A stretch of 5,294 bases of DNA from assembly GCA_027051265.1 (NCBI GenBank), contig JALTZH010000046.1:1-5294 (forward strand), given 5' to 3'. This document shows positions 1 through 5,294 of the stretch, in pieces; the first letter of the stretch is position 1; every line of letters begins with the position of its first letter. Under the pieces are notes generated by a model, which was not told the DNA's origin, searched no databases, and saw only the letters and a program-made list of their open reading frames with translations. The translations under genes were made by a program, and so were the position numbers. This DNA comes from an archaeon. Lineage in GTDB: Archaea > Hydrothermarchaeota > Hydrothermarchaeia > JALTZZ01 > JALUTC01.

Positions 1-185
1 AGTCATTTAAGTACCTTTCGGAGTCCTGCTGCGCACAAAGCTCAGCTCCATGGTTAGTGGTCACCCATAAAGGCTGCGAGGAGGGAATGAACAGAGAGGG
101 TTAAAGACACAGTCGTGTGTTCGGGGTACTCCCGGGGGTGGTTAAATCCAAAATCGACACCTGAAGGTATTGAAAAATTTACAGA

Positions 186-210
186 CAAAAATAGCGCCGG
201 GGAGGGGCGC
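186..210 (-). terminator. Candidate Rho-independent terminator, minus strand
   Basis: On the minus strand, a GCGCC/GGCGC stem of five G-C pairs closes a seven-base loop (hairpin 194-210). It is followed directly by TATTTTT, the complement of 187-193. The plus strand has no T-run after the hairpin, so the signal only makes sense for leftward transcription. The stem is short, and no leftward gene is visible upstream of it, so this is a modest call. The hairpin could also belong to a repeat or a structured RNA. Confidence 0.35.
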
Positions 211-259
211 ACCCAAGCCAGCACAAAAGCCTGTAAGTATTTTAAATTTTAACATTTTT

Positions 260-274
260 CAAGCATTTTGCTTG
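260..274. repeat. Small inverted repeat (hairpin)
   Basis: CAAGC (260-264) and GCTTG (270-274) form a perfect five-base stem around an ATTTT loop. T-residues precede it on the plus strand and none follow, so it is not a convincing terminator for either direction. No function is assigned. Confidence 0.35.
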
Positions 275-316
275 TGAGGATATTAACACTTGACAAGATC
301 TCAGATTAAAATGTTG

Positions 317-395
317 GTATAACAAGCGGATAAAACGACTTCGCTATGCTTCACCCAAATGCCTACGACACTTCGTTTATCCGCCAACGTTATGT
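317..395 (+). mobile_element. attC-like integron recombination site
   Basis: The element has the architecture of an integron attC site. The left outer box GTATAAC (317-323) is complementary to the right box GTTATGT (389-395), with two wobble positions. Inside these, GCGGATAAAACGA (326-338) pairs with TCGTTTATCCGC (373-384), leaving one extra A on the left arm, like the extrahelical bases of attC hairpins. The unpaired spacers next to the boxes are unequal (AA on the left, CAAC on the right), as in known sites. The inner part (339-372) is largely unpaired. The right box resembles the GTTRRRY core, with a T where the second-position R is expected. The left box departs similarly from RYYYAAC. 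If functional, recombination would fall between G389 and T390, and the next cassette would begin there and include the operon at 475. It could also be a dispersed repeat derived from such sites. No integrase gene is in the window. Confidence 0.65.
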
Positions 396-410
396 CTAAT
401 TCCGTTGCCT

Positions 411-426
411 CGCCGATCGCCGATCG
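411..426. repeat. Short tandem repeat with two CGATCG palindromes
   Basis: The 7-mer CGCCGAT occurs twice head to tail (411-417, 418-424), followed by CG. This creates two CGATCG palindromes at 414-419 and 421-426, seven bases apart. The patch is GC-rich and sits abruptly in an AT-rich leader between the attC-like site and the first gene. Closely spaced half-sites are typical of ribbon-helix-helix operators, and the first gene encodes such a protein, so an operator is possible. That is inference from position only. Confidence 0.3.
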
Positions 427-428
427 AA

Positions 429-456
429 AAATATTTATAAATATGTGCAAATATTT
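429..456. promoter_or_regulatory. AT-rich palindromic leader, possible -10 region or operator
   Basis: ATATTTATAAATAT (431-444) is a perfect 14-base palindrome and contains TATAAAT (436-442), which could serve as a -10 element. AAATATTT occurs at 429-436 and again at 449-456, 20 bases apart, about two helical turns. No good -35 hexamer lies at the right distance: TTGCCT at 405-410 is too far from TATAAAT. The promoter assignment is therefore weak. Short palindromes also arise easily in AT-rich DNA. Confidence 0.3.
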
Positions 457-462
457 CTTTAT

Positions 463-467
463 GGAGG
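463..467 (+). promoter_or_regulatory. Shine-Dalgarno site of the first gene
   Basis: GGAGG lies seven bases before the ATG at 475, an ideal bacterial arrangement that fixes this start. The ATG at 461, which overlaps the site, opens only a five-codon frame and is not a credible alternative. Confidence 0.8.
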
Positions 468-474
468 ATGGGGT

Positions 475-624
475 ATGAAAAACGAAACCAAGAACATAAC
501 ACTAAAAGTTAATGCTGAACTTTACCAAAAATTCAGAAAATATTGTAAAGAAAAAGGCCTGATTATTTCAAGACAGTTTGAGATTTTTATGGAGAAAGAA
601 CTTAGAAAAAGGGGAAGAATATGA
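475..624 (+). CDS. Small ribbon-helix-helix (Arc/MetJ/CopG-type) DNA-binding protein
   Basis: This is a complete 49-residue protein. Residues 7-13 (NITLKVN) form the expected beta strand, 14-27 an amphipathic helix (ELYQKFRKYCKEKG), and 32-46 a second helix starting SRQFEIF. That matches the strand-helix-helix fold of the Arc/MetJ/CopG family, and the length fits a bare DNA-binding dimer with no extra domain. The family binds DNA by inserting paired strands into the major groove, and members often repress their own operon. The start is set by GGAGG seven bases upstream. The stop TGA overlaps the ATG of the large helicase gene (ATGA at 621-624), implying one transcript and coupled translation. 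Likely roles are an autoregulator of the operon, perhaps acting on the palindromes at 411-456, or a small DNA-binding partner of the helicase. An antitoxin-like role is possible, but no toxin-sized partner is present. The fold call is from sequence pattern only. Confidence 0.8.
   Translation: MKNETKNITLKVNAELYQKFRKYCKEKGLIISRQFEIFMEKELRKRGRI
610..617 (+). promoter_or_regulatory. Ribosome-binding site of the helicase gene
   Basis: AGGGGAAG lies inside the 3' end of the preceding gene, three bases before the ATG at 621. It is purine-rich and GA-like but less perfect and rather close to the start. The ATGA overlap suggests that ribosomes finishing the upstream gene also re-initiate here. Confidence 0.5.
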
Positions 625-3600
625 ATACAAATACTATAAGAAGTACCTATCATAAACTATTGTGGAAAGAATGGGAAAAATATAAAATACAAAAAACATT
701 GAAGAAAGTTTTTCTTACTAAACAGGATTTTCAAGATCTCAAAATTTCTAAAGAAATAGTTGATCTTCTATTACGTGAGGGTTTACTATTACAAGCGACT
801 GACGATAAATTTAGAACTCTCCTGATGGATATAGCTTTTAGAGCTTCTGATATACGAATAAAACACGGTGGCACTAAATATGTTCTTGAATCTGAACTCA
901 AATTACTCCCTAGACCTGTACTACATCATTCCTATGTTTTATTTGATAGGGAAACGAAAGAACTTGAGAACCTAAAAAATTCGTTGTTAAGAGTCGTAAG
1001 CGACGAAAATATAATCGATTCATTTTTGAGTGCTTTGATGGATGCTGGAATAAAAGGCCTTTCAAGATATCAATACTGGTCAATTATAGAATTTCTCAAT
1101 AAAAACCAAGATGCTGTTATCTCAGCACCAACAGCTTTTGGTAAAACGTACTGTTTCATCCTACCTGTTTTAATAGAGGCCATAAAGAACGTAAAAAATG
1201 ATGGGAAAACCTTAGCAGTTATATTTTATCCAAGGAAATCTTTAGGTTCGGATCAGATGGGAAAATTAATTCGACTTATTTATCATATAAACAAGAAATG
1301 TAATACGAAAATAACAATAGGCATTGATGATGGAGAAACAAAAAGAAGAAAAGATTTAGTAGACGGTGAACAATATAGAGGAATAAAATGTCCTCTTCAC
1401 CCAAATGAAACACTAATGATTAAGAATAAGAAAGTTTATTGTAAATCTTGCGGTGGTTATCTAGATTTTATTTGTTTATCTAGAGAGGACTTCGAAAAAA
1501 ATCCGCCCACTATTATAATAACAAATATATGGGCTTACCAATACAGACTTTCCAATCCAAAATATTGGACGAATGGATATCTTAGCGAAGATATAAAATT
1601 TTTTATTTTTGATGAAGTCCATGCATACAGAAGTCTGGTAGCAGGAATAATAAGGTATCTCATAAAAATTATTAAACAATTAGTTTCGCCAAATGCCAGG
1701 TTAGTTCTTTCCTCTGCCACAATTCCAAAGTTAGAAGATTTTGTTTATGAAATCACAGGATCTAAAGTTAAAGACATGTTGAATTTAATTTATGATGAGA
1801 GATATCATGGGAAAGATTCGGAAAAATTGGAATTATATTTGCTATTAGGGATTAACCCATACACCTCATGGGAAACTTATACTCATGAATTAGCAATATT
1901 CTTATCTACTGTCAATAGATTAAGAAAAAATAAAAATCTTCAGAGCCTTATCTTTGTAGATAGTATTAAAAATATTAACAGATTATACGACCAATCACGA
2001 GAAGCTATAAAACTTGGAGACCCAAAGGATCATTTTAGTTCCTTTTTATCACCAGAGGATCCTTTTTGTTTTTGGATATACAATAAGGACTTCAAATTAG
2101 ATCCAAAAGATATAGAAACTTCCACAAAAATAGAAAATCTCAGAAAAGAAATTTTAGAAAATCTTGGATATCATTATTCTCAACTTCCAGATAGGTTTGA
2201 AATAGAGGAGAGAATTAGAAATGGGACCATAGATGTAGTTTTTTCTACTTCTACATTGGAACTAGGTGTAGATTATGACAATGTATCTGTAATAGTAAAT
2301 GCAGGAATTCCTCGTACCGCTGAAAGTATAGTTCAAAGAGTTGGTAGAGCTGGTAGAAAAGAAGAAACTACATTTAATACTTCACTATCGATTATAATCG
2401 TTAGAAATAACCCACTAGAATACTTTTACATTTATAAAGGTATAGAAAATTTAGTGGATCCTAGTCTAATGTCAAAAATTCCTGTATCTTATACGAATCA
2501 ATTCGTAGTGTTTTACTCAGTTATGTTGTATATAATATCCTCATTTGCCAAAAAAGGAGAGATACTAAAAGGAGATACTAAAACACTTGAATATTTACTT
2601 GATTATTTCAACAAAAATGAAAACAATATCATCAGCAGCTTGGAAATTACAGTAGATATAACAAGACTTAAAAATGATATAGAAAAACTCATAAGAATTT
2701 TGAAGAATAAGAATATAGGCGATATTTGCAGAGAAATATACTCCTATATAAATTCACTTTGGATTTACAGAGAACTTGAAGGCTTAAAAAATGATTTAGG
2801 AGAGTTTATGAGATTATTAGAAGAAAAAATTGGAGATCTTCCTAAAAGAGAAAAACCGATTTTCGTAGAGAAATTCAGTAAACTCAAAGATGCTTTAATA
2901 AAATTAGAGAACAGCAGAAATTTAGGCGATATACGAGATATTCTCTATGACTTAATATCAATTTTAGATGAAACTAAAAATTTAATAAGAGGGAGCATCC
3001 ATCCCATGTATTCATTCAGAAGCAATTTCTTTGAGATGTCAAGAAGATCCGAGAGTTATGTTTCAGAAATCGAAAAAATCGGTTCAGTCACAAGAACATT
3101 TAGAGATGATGAATATGGGTTGTACGCTAGAGCATGCGAAATTTATAGAAATATTTCTAACAATATAATACAACTTGTAGAAAATATAATTGGTTTTAGA
3201 TTTATGGGGAATGAGTTTATAGATCAGCAGATAAACCTAAAACCTGAATTTGAATCTGGAAAAGGAAAAGAGGAATTTTTCACAACTGTAATGACACGAA
3301 TGCCGCCATTTGAGTTGATAAATATACCTTTTGAATCCAAAGAAAATAGAGAAATAACAAAAAAAGTTGGTGCTAGACATTTTTGGTTCCCTAAACCTAA
3401 AAAATCGATAGTTTTTCTAGAATGGAATACGGAAACATCCACTCTTTATCGATCCTTAATGGATAATTTTTTGATTAGTGGACATACAACAAAGTTTCGA
3501 GACATTATTATTCCTGAAACTATCAACTTTATAGATTTATTGACATATTCTTCTCCACTTGTATTAAAGATTTGGACAAAAACTGGACCAATATATATCA

Positions 3601-5294
3601 AATATGGATCCAATATTGTCAGCAACGATAAAGTAAGAGGTCGTTATCTCCTATGCAAAAATGTGAAGGAACTATACTCTCTAAATCCTACTTCTAATAG
3701 ATTTAAAATAATTCATTCTGCTACAAAAGAACATCTTGGCTTTTTAGACAAAAAGATTGTCGAACGAGGAAATCCCTGGGGAATTAATTTTAGATATGTT
3801 TCTATGTGCAAACTTGGGAAATGTTTTTCCACAGATCCATACGATTTTCAATGCCCCAAACAAATTCAGGAAGAATGTAAACAGTGTGATGGAAAAAAAT
3901 TATGGAATAGGTATCGCAAAATATTTCCAAAATTTTATGCAAGATTAGGTGTTAAAAATCTTCCAGAGGAAAGAACACCTTTAATTACTTCCCTAGAAAC
4001 ACGAACATACGAAGAAATGGAAGAAGACATCGAATTCATCTATGATACTGTATATGTTTATTTACCTATTAGATTTGGAGATTACATACTAAGAGAGATT
4101 GAAATTGAGCCTTTGGGGTATACTGCTAAAACTTCTTACATTTTACTTAAATTTAACCCGCTATTTATAGAAATTTTAATTGATAGTTTGCTAAATTCAA
4201 ACAAAGAATTACTCGAACTGTTGAAATTTAAATATTATATGTATACTCAATATAAATTAAAAGCTTCCTCCTTAGATGCATCATTAATGTGTTTAAAATA
4301 CGACTCAGAAAAAATAAATACGGATTCTGAAGAATTTAAAGAGTTCGTAACTAGATCACTAATTCACACTATAGCACATTTATTTTATACATTCTTAGCA
4401 GTCGAAAAAGTGAATATAGACCCGGACAGGATGATCTATTTTATTGAGGATTACAATATATACATATTAGAAAATTCAAAAAATGATGGAATAGGTATTG
4501 TAGAAACTATCAGAAGCGAGATTGAAAGAAAAGGAAAAGAAAGAATATTACGTGAATTTTATAAATGGTGTATTGACTTTCTAAACACACACAATGAGCA
4601 TGTAACTTACTCAGAACGAGAAATTAAAAAAGAGTCTAAAAATTTCGTTAAAACCTTAATATCAGATAACGAAATTGGTACCGACATAAAAAATATATTG
4701 GACGAACTAGATAAATTAAATAGAGAAATTTCTTCAAAAGTACCATTAAGATTTGTGGATTTAATTACTTATAGACATATAATTTCTCATCAGTTACAAA
4801 TACCTGAAGAATTGTCCGAGTATTTACTTACTATTATTAATTCACAGAATGAACCTCATCTGTGTTTTGATGGATGTAATGAGTGTTTAATATTTTCAAG
4901 TGGTTGTTCGGAGCCATTTGCACAAATCTATTTGCTTTCAAAACTCTTGGTGTCAGATTTTTTGGAAAATATTCATCAAAAGAGTATTTCTATTCTTAAA
5001 AAAGGAACTGGAAAAATAATTGAAAATCTTATGGAAATTTCCCAAAAAATAATAATAAAAACTCCTTTTATTGATGAATTTGGGATAAAATTGCTGGAAA
5101 GAATGAAACAGTCTGGGAAAGAAATAACTCTCATTACCCGGGAATCCAATATCGATTATTTAAGACATCTAAAGAAAATTGGCATCAATATAATTATATC
5201 AAGAGAAAAATTCCATGCAAAAATCTATTATTTTAATATAAATGAAGAAGAAATTTGTATTCAAGGATCAGTAAATCTAACTAAGAACAGCTTT
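621..5294 (+). CDS. Giant SF2 DExH helicase - DUF1998-like - PLD nuclease fusion (3' end beyond window)
   Basis: An uninterrupted frame of 1558 codons is still open at the right edge. Residues 1-130 are partly winged-helix-like and contain RTLLMDIAFRASDIR (65-79). The helicase core shows Q151, Walker A SAPTAFGKT (168-176, K175), a motif Ia-like stretch (202-212), DEVH (331-334), SSAT (364-367), SLIFVDS (442-448), STLELGVD (544-551) and QRVGRAGR (572-579), so ATP-driven nucleic-acid translocation is expected. C257/H260 and C274/C277 form a metal site inserted between motifs Ia and II. Residues 675-800 are helix-rich. Cysteines 1063, 1068, 1078, 1086 and 1089 cluster. LIHTIAHLF (1247-1255) and ENSKNDGIGIVE (1284-1295) look DUF1998-like, ending in C1415, C1419, C1422 and C1429. 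From about 1465 a PLD fold begins, with H1532-x-K1534 and G1549-S1550-x-N1552. This combines the domain types of DISARM DrmA, DrmB and DrmC. Antiphage function is inferred; a DNA-repair helicase of MrfA type is the main alternative. Domain calls are strong, function is not. Confidence 0.88.
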   Translation, partial: MNTNTIRSTYHKLLWKEWEKYKIQKTLKKVFLTKQDFQDLKISKEIVDLLLREGLLLQATDDKFRTLLMDIAFRASDIRIKHGGTKYVLESELKLLPRPVLHHSYVLFDRETKELENLKNSLLRVVSDENIIDSFLSALMDAGIKGLSRYQYWSIIEFLNKNQDAVISAPTAFGKTYCFILPVLIEAIKNVKNDGKTLAVIFYPRKSLGSDQMGKLIRLIYHINKKCNTKITIGIDDGETKRRKDLVDGEQYRGIKCPLHPNETLMIKNKKVYCKSCGGYLDFICLSREDFEKNPPTIIITNIWAYQYRLSNPKYWTNGYLSEDIKFFIFDEVHAYRSLVAGIIRYLIKIIKQLVSPNARLVLSSATIPKLEDFVYEITGSKVKDMLNLIYDERYHGKDSEKLELYLLLGINPYTSWETYTHELAIFLSTVNRLRKNKNLQSLIFVDSIKNINRLYDQSREAIKLGDPKDHFSSFLSPEDPFCFWIYNKDFKLDPKDIETSTKIENLRKEILENLGYHYSQLPDRFEIEERIRNGTIDVVFSTSTLELGVDYDNVSVIVNAGIPRTAESIVQRVGRAGRKEETTFNTSLSIIIVRNNPLEYFYIYKGIENLVDPSLMSKIPVSYTNQFVVFYSVMLYIISSFAKKGEILKGDTKTLEYLLDYFNKNENNIISSLEITVDITRLKNDIEKLIRILKNKNIGDICREIYSYINSLWIYRELEGLKNDLGEFMRLLEEKIGDLPKREKPIFVEKFSKLKDALIKLENSRNLGDIRDILYDLISILDETKNLIRGSIHPMYSFRSNFFEMSRRSESYVSEIEKIGSVTRTFRDDEYGLYARACEIYRNISNNIIQLVENIIGFRFMGNEFIDQQINLKPEFESGKGKEEFFTTVMTRMPPFELINIPFESKENREITKKVGARHFWFPKPKKSIVFLEWNTETSTLYRSLMDNFLISGHTTKFRDIIIPETINFIDLLTYSSPLVLKIWTKTGPIYIKYGSNIVSNDKVRGRYLLCKNVKELYSLNPTSNRFKIIHSATKEHLGFLDKKIVERGNPWGINFRYVSMCKLGKCFSTDPYDFQCPKQIQEECKQCDGKKLWNRYRKIFPKFYARLGVKNLPEERTPLITSLETRTYEEMEEDIEFIYDTVYVYLPIRFGDYILREIEIEPLGYTAKTSYILLKFNPLFIEILIDSLLNSNKELLELLKFKYYMYTQYKLKASSLDASLMCLKYDSEKINTDSEEFKEFVTRSLIHTIAHLFYTFLAVEKVNIDPDRMIYFIEDYNIYILENSKNDGIGIVETIRSEIERKGKERILREFYKWCIDFLNTHNEHVTYSEREIKKESKNFVKTLISDNEIGTDIKNILDELDKLNREISSKVPLRFVDLITYRHIISHQLQIPEELSEYLLTIINSQNEPHLCFDGCNECLIFSSGCSEPFAQIYLLSKLLVSDFLENIHQKSISILKKGTGKIIENLMEISQKIIIKTPFIDEFGIKLLERMKQSGKEITLITRESNIDYLRHLKKIGINIIISREKFHAKIYYFNINEEEICIQGSVNLTKNSF

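Larger units (their letters stand above)
1..316. other. Non-coding stretch of higher GC, no recognised gene
   Basis: No credible coding region is seen on either strand. All forward frames are broken by stops, and the longest reverse ATG-initiated frame I found is a 37-codon one (255 to 142) without a ribosome-binding site. The first 240 bases count to about 50% GC, against roughly 20% in two sampled coding lines further right, so this part has a different composition. It contains a GC-rich hairpin at 194-210 and a small hairpin at 260-274 (CAAGC/GCTTG). If the neighbouring attC-like site is real, this would be the end of the preceding cassette or an intergenic spacer. I recognise no tRNA, rRNA, tmRNA or riboswitch here. 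A structured RNA cannot be excluded. Confidence 0.5.

Noticed and set aside
142-255. 37-codon reverse-strand frame starting ATG at 255
   Set aside because: It has no ribosome-binding site, runs through the GC-rich hairpin at 194-210, and the product is low-complexity hydrophobic with no recognisable domain.
290-323. TTGACA (290-295) and TATAAC (318-323) as a sigma-70 promoter
   Set aside because: The spacer is 22 bases, far from the usual 17, and TATAAC is better explained as the left box of the attC-like site.
1476-1720. Two overlapping reverse-strand frames of 61 and 67 codons
   Set aside because: They lie entirely inside the helicase core, opposite the DEVH and SSAT motifs. Their products look like translations of an antisense strand, and no start signals are seen.
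3224-3442. Reverse-strand frame of 72 codons
   Set aside because: It is embedded in the uninterrupted large gene, has no ribosome-binding site and no recognisable domain.
3757-3948. Forward 63-codon frame in another phase
   Set aside because: It overlaps the cysteine-rich segment of the large protein, which is the better reading there. No independent start signal is visible.
1-5294. CRISPR array
   Set aside because: No regularly spaced direct repeats are present; the repeats seen are short palindromes and one 7-mer duplication.
475-5294. Toxin-antitoxin pair
   Set aside because: An RHH protein can be an antitoxin, but the partner is a helicase-nuclease of over 1500 residues rather than a small toxin.

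Overview
The window is a bacterial accessory region with a small two-gene operon transcribed rightward. The second gene is very large and runs off the right edge. Good Shine-Dalgarno sequences, a low-GC coding region and an integron-type attC-like site point to a bacterium. Spirochaetes such as Leptospira seem possible from the look of the attC-like and intergenic sequence, but this is a recollection-based guess and the genus is not established.

Layout: Positions 1-316 hold no convincing gene. The first 240 bases are about 50% GC by hand count, much higher than the coding region, where two sampled 60-base lines give about 20%. They contain a GC-rich hairpin that could terminate transcription on the minus strand. 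Positions 317-395 form an imperfect inverted repeat with the architecture of an integron attC site: outer complementary 7-mers, 12-13 bp inner arms with one bulged base, and unequal spacers. Positions 396-474 are the operon leader, with a short GC-rich tandem repeat, AT-rich palindromes and a strong ribosome-binding site. Positions 475-624 encode a complete 49-residue ribbon-helix-helix protein. Its stop codon overlaps the start of the next gene in ATGA. From 621 to the last base a single uninterrupted frame encodes at least 1558 residues.

The large protein carries, in order, a winged-helix-like N-terminus, a superfamily 2 DExH helicase core (motifs Q, I, Ia, II, III, IV, V and VI visible) with a small Cys/His metal site inserted between motifs Ia and II, a long helical linker, a second cysteine cluster, a DUF1998-like region ending in a four-cysteine signature, and a phospholipase D (HKD) nuclease-like domain. 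In DISARM antiphage systems, helicase, DUF1998 and PLD functions are carried by separate proteins (DrmA, DrmB, DrmC). Here all three types lie on one chain, coupled to a small DNA-binding protein and placed next to a recombination site. The most interesting reading is a compact, possibly integron-borne, DISARM-like defence module. Defence activity is inferred from domains and context only. No methyltransferase is visible in this window, and the gene's 3' end and anything downstream are not seen.
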